A stretch of 64,000 nucleotides of DNA from Roseibium sp. (lineage in GTDB: Bacteria; Pseudomonadota; Alphaproteobacteria; Rhizobiales; Stappiaceae): assembly GCA_017643925.1 (NCBI GenBank), contig JAEPML010000001.1, forward strand, positions 512,378 through 576,377, read 5' to 3'. Positions 27,068 to 36,112 of the stretch are shown piece by piece; position 1 is the first letter of the stretch, and each line of letters begins with the position of its first letter. Both the position numbers and the translations under genes were made by a program. Under the pieces are notes generated by a model. That model worked only from the letters and a program-made list of their open reading frames with translations. It did no database searches and had not been told where the DNA came from.

Positions 27068-27802
27068 ATGAATTCATCTGCTCGAACTTTGCGTGTGCGT
27101 TCAGCGATCTCTTGTCGGTTTGCATTTCAGTTTGCCATGTTAATCGCGACGGTGCTTGCGTCTGAAACAAGTCTGGCAGTCGCCGAGGAAAAGAACCTCG
27201 AACGCCCTGTGCTTTTGACTGGGCAAGCCGAGGAGGGATATCTCCCTTTCCTGTTTCCCCTCGGCTCTCCACGACGTGGCATCTATTTCGATATTGCCCA
27301 TCGGATCACCGAGATTACAGGCATTGAAATCAAGTGGGGGATTTATCCGGCTACGCGGGGTCGGTATCTTTTTGAACGCTGTCACCTGCAACTGGAATTC
27401 GGTGTGTCCCCGTCCTGGTACACGGAAGAGGAACACGCAAATTCTCAGTTTTCCGAACCGTTCATGAAACATATGGACATGATCGCCTACGCGGGGGCAG
27501 ATCAGGGTCTGGATCATATTCCTCTTGAAGGAGAACCGGTTCTGGCAGTGCTTGGCTACCGATATCCGACCTTTGATTTTGCGGGAAGGCTTGATGTCGG
27601 ATCCGAGCGGTCGATGATCAACATGCTGGAACAGGGGCGAGCGAAAGCAGGTATTCTGGAGAGGACGGTTGGTCAGTTCCTTGCAAATGATATGGGCGCG
27701 GAAATCCACTTTGCGCAAGTTGTCCAGTCCACCGATCTGACCCTTCGTGTCCATTCATGCGCAGCGGAACACTTGCCGTCCTTGAACGCGGCTATTCTTT
27801 AA
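27068..27802 (+). CDS. Periplasmic solute-binding-protein-like protein (family 3 type), orphan
   Basis: The 244-residue protein has a signal peptide (hydrophobic 20-37, SLAVAEEKN) and then a short type-II periplasmic-binding fold: LLTGQAEEGYLPFLFP, RGIYFDIAHRITEITGIEIKW, and a late segment with the hinge-type pattern GRAKAGILERTVGQFL. It resembles family-3 (amino-acid-type) solute-binding proteins, but no ABC permease or ATPase gene adjoins, so it may be a sensor accessory or an orphan receptor. Upstream there is a TTGACA (27028-27033) but no clear Shine-Dalgarno before the ATG. Assignment is moderate. Confidence 0.65.
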   Translation: MNSSARTLRVRSAISCRFAFQFAMLIATVLASETSLAVAEEKNLERPVLLTGQAEEGYLPFLFPLGSPRRGIYFDIAHRITEITGIEIKWGIYPATRGRYLFERCHLQLEFGVSPSWYTEEEHANSQFSEPFMKHMDMIAYAGADQGLDHIPLEGEPVLAVLGYRYPTFDFAGRLDVGSERSMINMLEQGRAKAGILERTVGQFLANDMGAEIHFAQVVQSTDLTLRVHSCAAEHLPSLNAAIL

Positions 27803-27873
27803 TTGAAATCCAGCGGTGAGATAGATCGGATCATGGCGAGCTATCTCAATCCGATGAATTGACTTCACTTTTT

Positions 27874-29085
27874 TCAAAGCGGTGCTGCCGGGGTCTCCTG
27901 GAAAGCCAGATGCAGCTCGTTGCCTTCATAGGGATGTGCGCGAGCAACTTCCTCGTTGAGCTCGTGCCCGAGCCCTGGTTCAGCTGACGGAATGACATAG
28001 CCTTCTTCCCAGCAGATCGGGGTCTTCAGCAGGTCCGCGTAGAAACCGTCAAAGGTCCGGATGGATTCCAGCACCAGGAAATTCGGGCTGCAGGTGGCCA
28101 GTTGGATATTGGCGAGCGCGACCAGTGGCCCGCAATAAAGATGCGGCGCAACCTGTGCGGAATGGCATTCCGCCATGGCGGCAATCTTCTTGGCCTCCAG
28201 CAGGCCGCCGACCCGGCCGAGATTCATTTGAAGGATACTTGCGGCCCCCGTTTCCAGAACACGTGAGAACTCGTACTTGGTGCATAGCCTTTCACCAGTT
28301 GCGACCGGAATGGACGTGAACCGGGCGACTTCGGCCATGTCTTCCGGTTTCTCGGGCGGGATCGGCTCCTCGAACCAGAGCGGATCATACGCCTCCAGCC
28401 GCCGCGCCAGACGCTTGGCACCCGAGACCGTGAACTGGCCATGTGTGCCGAAAAGGAGGTCGGCCCGGATTCCAACGGCGTCCCGGATGGCACGGCAAAA
28501 GCCTTCGGATCTTTCAAGATCCTCGAGGCTCGGTTGATGGCCGTCATAGATCGTGTAGGCACCGGCCGGATCGAACTTGACCGCCGTGAAGCCCTGATTG
28601 ACAGCCTTCAAGGCAGCTTCGGCCGCCATGTCCGGGTCGTTGTAGACATTTGGTGCATTCGGGTCCGGATAGACGTCGCCTTCGGTTGGATAGAGATAGG
28701 TGTAGGATCTCAGACGCTCATGAACCTTGCCACCGAGAAGCTCGTAGGCCGGACGGCCTGCGGCCTTGCCGATAATGTCCCAGCAGGCCATTTCCAATCC
28801 CGAGAGCACCCCCATCACCGAAACGTCGGGTCTTTGGGTGTAACCAGCACCATAAGTCTTGTGCCAGAGCCTTTCGATATGGTGCGGATCCGCACCTTCG
28901 AATTGACGCGCAAACACGTCTTTGGCCATGTCGGCGACCAGGTGCGGACCGAAAGTCGCATTGTAGATCTCGCCATAACCGACGATCCCGCAGGCAGTGG
29001 TCAACTTGACGAAGATGAAATAGCGGCCGCCATGGCGGGGAGGCGGGTTTCCGACAACGAAGGTTTCGATTGAGTCCAGTTTCAT
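27874..29085 (-). CDS. Mandelate racemase/muconate lactonizing enzyme family protein
   Basis: The 403-residue enolase-superfamily protein has an N-terminal capping domain and a TIM barrel. It resembles the galactonate-dehydratase/mandelate-racemase branch: KFDPAG at the second strand, FEEPIPPE (metal ligand Glu), ATGERLCTKYEF (metal ligand Glu), and APHLYCGPLVALANIQLA with the catalytic His. Where relatives have an Asp-x-His metal-ligand motif, this protein reads FGTHGQ, so one ligand position looks different. It is last in an operon after a GMC oxidoreductase and an aldehyde dehydrogenase (15 bp spacing), which suggests an acid sugar or hydroxy acid substrate. The actual substrate is unknown. 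Confidence 0.85.
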   Translation of the reverse strand: MKLDSIETFVVGNPPPRHGGRYFIFVKLTTACGIVGYGEIYNATFGPHLVADMAKDVFARQFEGADPHHIERLWHKTYGAGYTQRPDVSVMGVLSGLEMACWDIIGKAAGRPAYELLGGKVHERLRSYTYLYPTEGDVYPDPNAPNVYNDPDMAAEAALKAVNQGFTAVKFDPAGAYTIYDGHQPSLEDLERSEGFCRAIRDAVGIRADLLFGTHGQFTVSGAKRLARRLEAYDPLWFEEPIPPEKPEDMAEVARFTSIPVATGERLCTKYEFSRVLETGAASILQMNLGRVGGLLEAKKIAAMAECHSAQVAPHLYCGPLVALANIQLATCSPNFLVLESIRTFDGFYADLLKTPICWEEGYVIPSAEPGLGHELNEEVARAHPYEGNELHLAFQETPAAPL

Positions 29086-29100
29086 GCTTGGAGCCGTGAC

Positions 29101-30588
29101 CTAGCTTGCATTGCTGATAGTGATTGATTTCACCTTGGTATAGGCGTCGAGTCCTTCCCAGCCCTTTTCGCGACCGTAACCGGATTTCTTGTTGCCGCCG
29201 AATGGGAGCTCCAGACCACCTGCCCAGTAATCATTGACCGAAACCTGGCCACAGTCCATGGCAGCAGCCACCCGCATCGAGCGGCCGATATCGTTTGTAT
29301 AGACGCTGGCGATCAGGCCGAATTCGGTGCCGTTTGCCAACGCGATGGCTTCTTCCTCGGTTTCGAAATTCTGGACCGACAGGACCGGCCCGAAAATCTC
29401 GTCCTGGACGGCTGGGTCGTTCGGTGCAAGATCGGCAAGTATGGTGGGTTCGAAAAACCAGCCTTTGCCAGTCTCCACGTCATGGGTAACGTCGCCACCG
29501 GTCAGGAGGTTGGCCCCTCTTGCCTTGGCGGCGTCCACATGGGCCTTGATGCGTGACAGGTGCAGTTCCGAATTCACGGCTCCCATGTCCGGAGCCGTGA
29601 GACCATGGGCCGTCCGGATTGCAGATGCTCTTTCTTTCAGGATGGCCAGAACATCGTCGCGGATCGCCTTGTGCAGGATCAGTCGGGAGCCGGCTGAACA
29701 GATCTGGCCCGAATTGGAGAAAATCGCCCAGTAGGCGCCGTCTGCGACCTTTTCCGGGTCGGCATCCTCAAATGCGATCAAGGGAGACTTGCCGCCCAGT
29801 TCAAGCGTCAGGCGGGTGACATTCGGTGCGGCCATTTGCGCAACGCTGACACCGGTTGTGACCGAACCTGTAAAGGTGAGTTGCTTGATCCTGGGATCGT
29901 GCGCCATCTTGGCGCCGACCTCGGCGCCCAGCCCGGTGACGACGTTGACCAGGCCTTCAGGGACACCGGCCTCGACCAGCAGTTCGGCCATGACGAGGGC
30001 GGTAAAAGGGGTGGTTTCAGCAGGTTTTGCAACAACGGAGCATCCGGCGGCAAGAGCGGGTGCCACGCCGCGAGCGAAAGTCGACGTCGGATAGTTCCAC
30101 GGGATGATGTGACCGGTGACACCAACCGGCTCTCGCACGGTGAAGGCGGTGTAACCAGGCCCGAGATTGACCGAACGGCCATCCAGTTTGTCTGCCGCGC
30201 CGGCGTAGTACTCGAAGAGGCGCGCAGAGGACTGAACGTCGCCCGCTGCCTCAGCCAGGGTCTTGCCGCTGTCGACAACCTCGATCACCGACAGCCTGTC
30301 TGCATTGTCCCGCAGCACGCGGGCAGCATTGTTCAGGATGCGGCAGCGCTCTGAAGGCGCTACTTGCCGCCAGCTCTTTGCCGCCTTTTCCGCTTCAGAA
30401 ATCGCGCGATCCATGTCGCTGTCGTCAGCGAGTGAGAATTCGGCAAAGGCTTCGGACCGGCCGGGATCAAAGCTCTCCATCTTGCGATTTGAAGCAGGTG
30501 TCGTGCGTCCGCCGATGAAGTGGCCATCGGGCAGCGCATCCAGCTTGCCTGTTTCCAGATAGGTTCTTGCGATGTCCTGGGCTGTCAT
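29101..30588 (-). CDS. NAD(P)+-dependent aldehyde dehydrogenase
   Basis: The 495-residue protein shows the complete ALDH fold: PWNYPTSTFARGVAPALAAG, FTGSVTTGVSV (cofactor loop), the catalytic Glu in LELGGKSPLIAF, the catalytic Cys in SGQICSAGSR, and EIFGPVLSV. It is closest in style to betaine-aldehyde or gamma-aminobutyraldehyde dehydrogenases, which does not fix the substrate. Its ATG overlaps the TGA stop of the upstream GMC oxidoreductase (ATGA), so the two are translationally coupled and probably catalyse successive alcohol-to-aldehyde-to-acid steps. Confidence 0.93.
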   Translation of the reverse strand: MTAQDIARTYLETGKLDALPDGHFIGGRTTPASNRKMESFDPGRSEAFAEFSLADDSDMDRAISEAEKAAKSWRQVAPSERCRILNNAARVLRDNADRLSVIEVVDSGKTLAEAAGDVQSSARLFEYYAGAADKLDGRSVNLGPGYTAFTVREPVGVTGHIIPWNYPTSTFARGVAPALAAGCSVVAKPAETTPFTALVMAELLVEAGVPEGLVNVVTGLGAEVGAKMAHDPRIKQLTFTGSVTTGVSVAQMAAPNVTRLTLELGGKSPLIAFEDADPEKVADGAYWAIFSNSGQICSAGSRLILHKAIRDDVLAILKERASAIRTAHGLTAPDMGAVNSELHLSRIKAHVDAAKARGANLLTGGDVTHDVETGKGWFFEPTILADLAPNDPAVQDEIFGPVLSVQNFETEEEAIALANGTEFGLIASVYTNDIGRSMRVAAAMDCGQVSVNDYWAGGLELPFGGNKKSGYGREKGWEGLDAYTKVKSITISNAS

Positions 30589-32201
30589 GAGGCGTGTCTC
30601 TTCCGGTCTTCGAGAATTAGATCTGCCCCTTTGAGCGCCAGCATCATGGTCGGGGCATTTGTGTTTCCTGATGTGATGTTCGGAAAGGCCGAGGCGTCAA
30701 CCACACGAAGGCCGTCGACGCCATGAACTTTCAGGCGATTGTCGACCACGGAAGTTTCGCTGCTTGCTCCCATGCGGCAGGTCGAGACGGGGTGGTAGAC
30801 CGTGCTCGCCCGGGCGCGGAAGTCGGCCAGCAATCCGGCATCATCCAGCTCTGAAAGGTGCGGGGCGACGGATTGATCGACCAGCGCGCTGAGCGCTTTT
30901 GTCGCCATGAGTTTCTGACACAGGCGCCCTCCGTCAATCACAGCCCGCCTGTCCTCCTCCGTTGAGAGCGAGTTCGGGCTGATTTTCGGCGCAACGGTGA
31001 TATCCGCACCTTGAATGTCGATGCGCCCGCGGCTCGTTGGCCGGGCCGGTTGCGCGCAGATGATGAAGCCGTTGAACGGGTCAAGCTCGAAACGTCGCCG
31101 TTCACCATGTGGCGTGACCTTGTAGCTGATCGGATTGAAGTAGAGCTGCTGGTCCGGCTGATCCAGATCAGGCCGCGAACGAACGAAACCGCCACACTGG
31201 TTGATCGAGAGGGCCAGCGGTCCCCTGGCGCAGAAGGCATATTTTAATGCGGCACGGGCTTTCCCGAGAAACGGGCGCAGAACTGCGTTCAGGGTCGGTT
31301 CGCGCGCCACGAACGTGTAAGTGGCTGCAAGGTGGTCCTGCAAATGGCCGCCGACATTGTCGTTGGCGCGCAGGACCGGTATGCCGAGATCCTGCAAAAG
31401 GTGGCCGGGTCCAATACCGGAAGATTGCAGGAGTTGCGGTGAACCAATGGCACCCGCCGCAAGAATGACCTCTCGGCGCGCGACAAACGTCCTGCCATTT
31501 ACAAGTTCGACCCCGGTTGCCTTTGAACCCTCGAACAGAATGCGCCGGACATGGGCGTTCTTTTCTAGGTGAAGGTTCTCGCGCCCGAGTGCAGGGTACA
31601 GAAAGGCCTTTGCCGATGAGCAGCGCCGACCATTTCGCGTATTGATCTGGTAAACGCCTCCGCCCTCGGATTTGTCACCGTTCAGGTTCTCCGACCAGGG
31701 CAACCCGGTTTCATCGATGGCAGCGCGAAAGTGGCGGTTCAACCTGTGGACCTGATCACTGACGTCCTGAACATGGATCGGGCCATCGCCGGACGTTTGC
31801 CCGCTGGTGGACACCCTGGTTTCAAGGCGTTCAAAAACGTTTTTCACGCACGCCCAGTTCCAGCCTTTTGCCCCGGAGCGTTCCCAGTCGTCAAAGTCAC
31901 CCGGAAGACCTCGGCAATAGATCATCGCGTTGATAGAGCCCGATCCGCCAACCAGCCGTCCGCGTGGCCAGGTGCCGGACCGGCCACCGAGTTCCGGATC
32001 AGGCTCTGTCTTGAATTGCCAGGTTCGATCGGGATCGGTGTTCAGCTTGCCATAGCCGAGCGGCAGCGACACCCAGGGCGATGCATCCGAACCGCCGGAT
32101 TCCAGCACCAGGACACGGGTCTGCGGATCCGCGCTCAGCCGCCCGGCGAGGATCGACCCGGCTGATCCGGCACCGACAACAATGTAATCGAATGGTTCCA
32201 T
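30585..32201 (-). CDS. GMC family FAD oxidoreductase (choline-dehydrogenase-like)
   Basis: The 538-residue flavoprotein begins with the FAD motif (YIVVGAGSAGSILAGRLS) and has the GMC signatures GSGSINAMIYCRGLPGDFDDW and GAIGSPQLLQSSGIGP. The C-terminal active-site residues appear in TVYHPVSTCRMG (His) and TSGNTNAPTMM (Asn). GMC enzymes oxidise alcohols such as choline, sugars or aliphatic alcohols. Although it resembles BetA in layout, the operon lacks betI and choline transporters and includes an enolase-superfamily enzyme, so choline is not the likely substrate. It is first in a three-gene operon and diverges from the LysR gene at 32372. Confidence 0.92.
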   Translation of the reverse strand: MEPFDYIVVGAGSAGSILAGRLSADPQTRVLVLESGGSDASPWVSLPLGYGKLNTDPDRTWQFKTEPDPELGGRSGTWPRGRLVGGSGSINAMIYCRGLPGDFDDWERSGAKGWNWACVKNVFERLETRVSTSGQTSGDGPIHVQDVSDQVHRLNRHFRAAIDETGLPWSENLNGDKSEGGGVYQINTRNGRRCSSAKAFLYPALGRENLHLEKNAHVRRILFEGSKATGVELVNGRTFVARREVILAAGAIGSPQLLQSSGIGPGHLLQDLGIPVLRANDNVGGHLQDHLAATYTFVAREPTLNAVLRPFLGKARAALKYAFCARGPLALSINQCGGFVRSRPDLDQPDQQLYFNPISYKVTPHGERRRFELDPFNGFIICAQPARPTSRGRIDIQGADITVAPKISPNSLSTEEDRRAVIDGGRLCQKLMATKALSALVDQSVAPHLSELDDAGLLADFRARASTVYHPVSTCRMGASSETSVVDNRLKVHGVDGLRVVDASAFPNITSGNTNAPTMMLALKGADLILEDRKRHAS

Positions 32202-32371
32202 GAGCGATCAAACAGGTTGCTTTCGTATGAACCAGTTTCTTCCATTTTAGTGAAAAGCTGAAACGAAAAAAAATTTGGTGTAACATTGAAAAAATTTGAA
32301 ACAAAAGCTGATATTCCTACGAAAAAGTTGCGTAAGGATTGTTCAGGTTCACTTTTCAAGAAACGGATTCC
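32202..32371. promoter_or_regulatory. Divergent AT-rich control region for the GMC operon and LysR gene
   Basis: The 170 bp between the two starts are markedly AT-rich. TGAAACGAAAAAAAATTTG and TTTGAAACAAAAGCTG form an imperfect repeated element near 32260-32310, where LysR-type regulators commonly bind when they control a divergent operon. No -35/-10 pair is clear enough to call. Confidence 0.4.
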
Positions 32372-33265
32372 ATGTCGTACAATCTCCCGCCCCTTGTCTG
32401 GTTGCGTGCGTTTGAAGCCTCGGCGCGGCAGGGCAATTTCACGCGTGCTGCCGAAGAGTTGCTGATCACGCCTGCAGCCGTCAGCTACCAGGTTCGCCAG
32501 CTGGAAAAGCTGTTGGGCTATCCCCTGTTTGACAGAGTGCACCGTGAACTGGTTTTGACGCGCCTTGGACAGACCTACCTGCCGACCGTCGAGAAGGCAT
32601 TTTCGGACCTCTCCATCGCAACCGTTTCGGTGTTCGGTGAACGCGATCGGCAGCCGGTGCGATTTCGTTGCCTCAACAGCTTTGGGCAATTGTGGATGAT
32701 CCCCCGGATCCGGCGTTTCCAGGAAGCACATCCGGGGATCGAGTTGCAGATGATGTCGGCTTCCTGGGCAGAGACACTCGCTCCGCAATCGATCGACATC
32801 GATATCCGCTTTGGTGACGGTTCGTGGCAGGACGGCGCGGTCGAGTTTCTGCTCAACGATCCGATCATTCCCGTCTGTCGCGCCGATCTTGTGTTGCCGG
32901 AAGGCAAGAAAGACATTGTCGCCCTGGCCGATGCGACGCGTCTCGATATCATGGGGGTTATCGACACCTGGGAGAGTTTCTTCCGCAATTTCGGATACCC
33001 GGTGCCAGAGCGCAACGGGCTTCAAGTCGACCAGAGCCTGTCCGCATTGGAACTGGCCGCCCTAGGGCATGGACATGCGCTTGTGCTGGAGACCTTGGCA
33101 CAGCCCTATCTCGAAAACGGACGCCTGGTCCAGGCGTCCCCTCGAAAACTCAAGAGCCGGCACAGCTACTATCTCGTTACGTCTGGTCCCCGCCGAACCC
33201 TGAGCCCGGATGCGCAGGTGTTTTGCGACTGGCTTGCTGCGGAAATGAGCGCCGGCAACACCTGA
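32372..33265 (+). CDS. LysR-family transcriptional regulator (GcvA-like)
   Basis: The 297-residue protein starts at ATG 32372 (MSYNLPPLVWLRAFEASARQ) with the LysR winged-helix (GNFTRAAEELLITPAAVSYQVRQLEKLLG), followed by a type-2 periplasmic-binding-like effector domain (about 95-297). The PPL-x-x-L-RAFEA opening is typical of the GcvA subgroup. LysR proteins generally control the operon from which they diverge, so it is the probable regulator of the GMC-ALDH-enolase operon, responding to a substrate or intermediate. Effector and sign of regulation are not visible. Confidence 0.93.
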   Translation: MSYNLPPLVWLRAFEASARQGNFTRAAEELLITPAAVSYQVRQLEKLLGYPLFDRVHRELVLTRLGQTYLPTVEKAFSDLSIATVSVFGERDRQPVRFRCLNSFGQLWMIPRIRRFQEAHPGIELQMMSASWAETLAPQSIDIDIRFGDGSWQDGAVEFLLNDPIIPVCRADLVLPEGKKDIVALADATRLDIMGVIDTWESFFRNFGYPVPERNGLQVDQSLSALELAALGHGHALVLETLAQPYLENGRLVQASPRKLKSRHSYYLVTSGPRRTLSPDAQVFCDWLAAEMSAGNT

Positions 33266-33275
33266 CGCAGCATTC

Positions 33276-35669
33276 TCAGTCGATCGCGTAGGTATATCCG
33301 AACAGTCTTTCGATCGGATCGCTCGATTTCGGGTCATCATAGCGGTTGATATCCAGGACCCCGGCTTCCACGGCACTCTGTGCGTTCAGCTTCGCCTGGA
33401 CTTCATCGAAAACGCTCCAGAACTCCGGATGCGTCCGCCGTATTCCGAACTTCGATATGAGGTCCAGAAAGTCCTGCTGTTTGCGCAAGGCCAGGGTCTC
33501 TGCAACAAAATCATCCAGCTCTTCCCGGCGAACACGAAAGACAAAATTCGGGTAGCTGCTGAACTGGCCCTCCACGACGGTCATCGTGTCCTTTTCGGGT
33601 TCCCGACGCAGGTCTTCGTTGAAGATGAAGGCGACGTTGCTATGCGCCATGTCGTGGACAAGCGTGAAAACCTCGGTCCCCGTATCGTCTTCGACCAGGA
33701 GGACACTGATATCCGGCAAAAATTTCGCAAACGGAGCAGGCACGACCGTCAGGGGACGCAATCTGTCCGCCGCTGATCCGGGTTTTGCGCAAGTGCTGCC
33801 GTCGCAGCGGTTGATCGGATCGGTTTTCGGCCAAAGGTCTGGCCCGTTCTCAAGCAATCCGGTCAGAAACTCCGCCTTGGGCAGATCCGTTTTGAAGGCA
33901 ATTCCTGTCGGCGAGCTTGTGTCGAGAGTGCTTTCCTTCCAGCGGTCCACGAGTTCAACCAGCGGGCCCCGGTACCAGTCTGCATGCAGGTCCTGCCGCG
34001 TTTCAGGTGGCAGGAAGGACAGGAAGCTGCGCTCGCCCTCCCGGCGCAGGCTGTCCATGTAGATCCGGGTCGTCAGCTGGTGTTCTACATTGCCGAACAC
34101 GTCAAACCCGGCCACCAGATTGTAGTAGATCCGTTCAAACAGCGGAAAGTCGATCACCCAGCCGGTTTTGGGAACTGAGCCGACAAAGCCCGTCACCACG
34201 GAAGCAGAAGAGAAGTTTCGATAAACGGTCAGGCGCGCGCCGGCGTAGTGACCGTCACCGTCCCAGATGTGGTCGTAGTCCGGTGGGGCAACGTTCTGGA
34301 ACTGACGCGCGTAACGATCGCGGCGATATCTCTGGTACCGGATCGGCCCGACTGTCAGAAGGCTCGACAGCCGCTGCTTCACGGTACCGTCGGCCCGAGC
34401 AACCGGCAATTCGAGAATGGGAATAGCATCCTGCAGAAAGGTTGGATCGGTGACGGAAAGGTCTGCGTCCGGATCAAGAAACGACACCCAGAACCGGTCC
34501 TCGATTACATTGACGGCGACCTGTCCGTAGCAGACGGGGCCGCGAATGAACGAGCGGACGAAATAGAGGGCATCGTCCAGCAGGAACTGGTACCGGCTGC
34601 GTGCCGGAATGGCCTGGAAAGTCGACAGCGGATTGCCACCTGCATCGATCGAGTAGGGTGGCAGTTGGTCAAGTGCCCAATCCGGTTTCAGGAACAGTTC
34701 ATCATATCGTTTCAGCCTCCGAGGGCCAATTTCGTAGGTGATGTGTTCCTTGTGCAGGATCGTCCCGTCGATCGGAATCAGGCGGTAGTGAAACGTCTCG
34801 CCCGGATCATCAAAAGGTCGGCGCGTCGCAATTTCGTCTGCGGGTTTGCCGGGCCCTGTTCTGGAACGGATGAGACGGAAAAAACGCCGATGGGTGTCTC
34901 CTTCCAGATGCAGATGCGCCAGGAAGAGGTGTTCGTAAAGGTACCGTGCGACCAGGGCCGAACGATTTTGAGGCTGGTTGAGAAAGGTCTCAATCTCGGA
35001 AATCTGTCCGGCGACATCGTCGAGCGGGGCCTGCATAACTGCCAGCGAGAGGGCGGGTGCGCCTTTTTCGGCCCATTCCAACAGCGTGTTGAACTCGTCC
35101 TCGGACAATGGCGCCGTGCCGTGGGGCATGCCGCCATATGTATGGTCTTTCAGGTAACCCGCCATTTCGGCCGGCGCTGGACAGCTGTTTTTCCGGTGCG
35201 GTCCGATCTCGACGGACGAGGGCAGGGGCGCGCCGAGCGTGAAAGCCATGTCGCGCCCTCTTTTCAACAGGGCAACCAGTTGCGACGGCGAACTTGTGCT
35301 GCCCGTGACCGGGAAAAAGCCTTTCTGACGCCACGCGGGAACAGACTTGGCGTCAATGCCGAGCCGCGTCATGGGAGCATCATCAAGACGCGACGAGTTA
35401 TAGACTTTGTCCTTGCTGGCGCCCCGCCGCCAGCCCTCGGCGGATGACAGCTTCAGTTGGCAGGGGGCATCATAACAACCATGGCAGACGACACACCGTT
35501 TGTTCAGCGTGTCCTGTACCGTGGGCGTCATCTGCTGGGTGACTGCCTGCTGGGCATGCGCCATGTATCCGGAAGGGGCGACATGTAGCGTGAGGAAAGC
35601 AAGGATCGCTGCCCCAAACATGGCTGCGATCTTTCTGGGTAACCTGCGCATGGACGGGCCCCGGGACAT
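33276..35669 (-). CDS. cti: Fatty acid cis/trans isomerase
   Basis: Cti converts cis- to trans-unsaturated fatty acids in membrane phospholipids, which stiffens the membrane under solvent or heat stress. The 797-residue product (ATG 35669 after AAGGATAAG) has an N-terminal hydrophobic export signal (about 12-40) and then the cytochrome-c-type haem motif C59-V-V-C62-H63 characteristic of Cti. It continues with family blocks such as LEWAEKGAP, LIPIDGTILHKEHITYEIG and HSNVAFIFNEDLRREPEKDTMT. Length and layout fit the periplasmic enzyme. The stop of a small membrane-protein gene lies 7 bp upstream, so the two are probably co-expressed. Confidence 0.93.
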   Translation of the reverse strand: MSRGPSMRRLPRKIAAMFGAAILAFLTLHVAPSGYMAHAQQAVTQQMTPTVQDTLNKRCVVCHGCYDAPCQLKLSSAEGWRRGASKDKVYNSSRLDDAPMTRLGIDAKSVPAWRQKGFFPVTGSTSSPSQLVALLKRGRDMAFTLGAPLPSSVEIGPHRKNSCPAPAEMAGYLKDHTYGGMPHGTAPLSEDEFNTLLEWAEKGAPALSLAVMQAPLDDVAGQISEIETFLNQPQNRSALVARYLYEHLFLAHLHLEGDTHRRFFRLIRSRTGPGKPADEIATRRPFDDPGETFHYRLIPIDGTILHKEHITYEIGPRRLKRYDELFLKPDWALDQLPPYSIDAGGNPLSTFQAIPARSRYQFLLDDALYFVRSFIRGPVCYGQVAVNVIEDRFWVSFLDPDADLSVTDPTFLQDAIPILELPVARADGTVKQRLSSLLTVGPIRYQRYRRDRYARQFQNVAPPDYDHIWDGDGHYAGARLTVYRNFSSASVVTGFVGSVPKTGWVIDFPLFERIYYNLVAGFDVFGNVEHQLTTRIYMDSLRREGERSFLSFLPPETRQDLHADWYRGPLVELVDRWKESTLDTSSPTGIAFKTDLPKAEFLTGLLENGPDLWPKTDPINRCDGSTCAKPGSAADRLRPLTVVPAPFAKFLPDISVLLVEDDTGTEVFTLVHDMAHSNVAFIFNEDLRREPEKDTMTVVEGQFSSYPNFVFRVRREELDDFVAETLALRKQQDFLDLISKFGIRRTHPEFWSVFDEVQAKLNAQSAVEAGVLDINRYDDPKSSDPIERLFGYTYAID

Positions 35670-35676
35670 CAGGTGC

Positions 35677-35940
35677 TTATCCTTCGTCGTCTTCCATTCG
35701 AGGGCGCGTTTCGCGGCTGGGATCGTCCGGCCCCTTGTAGGCATAAAGATAGGCATAGGCTGCAAACAGGGCGATGGCTCCGACGATGTAGACCCAGGTG
35801 GTATTGCCGAAATAGTATTCGACCCCGGTCCAGCCAAAACAGAAGGCCACTAGCAGGATGCGGCGCCAGAGCGGGTCAAACCAGGGGTGTTCAACGGGAC
35901 CAAACAAAGTTTTGCCTTCCTTCTGCGTCATTGGAGCCAT
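35677..35940 (-). CDS. Small membrane protein (DUF3329-like) upstream of cti
   Basis: The 87-residue product (ATG 35940; ATG 35931 gives 84) has the N-terminal motif HPWFDPLWRRILLVAFCFGW followed by a second hydrophobic stretch (TWVYIVGAIALFAAYAYLY), and ends in a charged tail. The PLWRRxL...CxGW pattern is that of DUF3329-type small alphaproteobacterial membrane proteins. It is 7 bp upstream of cti, so a link to envelope stress or lipid state is plausible but unproven. Neither candidate start has a good ribosome-binding site; the choice is uncertain. Confidence 0.7.
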   Translation of the reverse strand: MAPMTQKEGKTLFGPVEHPWFDPLWRRILLVAFCFGWTGVEYYFGNTTWVYIVGAIALFAAYAYLYAYKGPDDPSRETRPRMEDDEG

Positions 35941-36112
35941 GCGCGATGCGTGGGCAGTTGCCGTAAGGTGAGTGTCAAGAGCTTGCAAAATCAAGCTAAA
36001 TTTGCCCCAAGAGAGTGGAAATAATCTTGCAACAGTTTGCTGAACAAGGGAAGGTGGCCAGCGGCAGAAACCCTGGAACAAACGCTTTTCCAGAATGGGC
36101 AGGCAATTTGAC

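Noticed and set aside
30585-32201. Calling the GMC/ALDH pair betA/betB (choline to betaine)
   Set aside because: Neither betI nor a choline transporter is present and an enolase-family gene is coupled, so a different substrate is more likely.
34248-35447. Plus-strand frame of 400 codons opposite cti
   Set aside because: It is an antisense shadow of the haem-containing isomerase gene, with no known domain.
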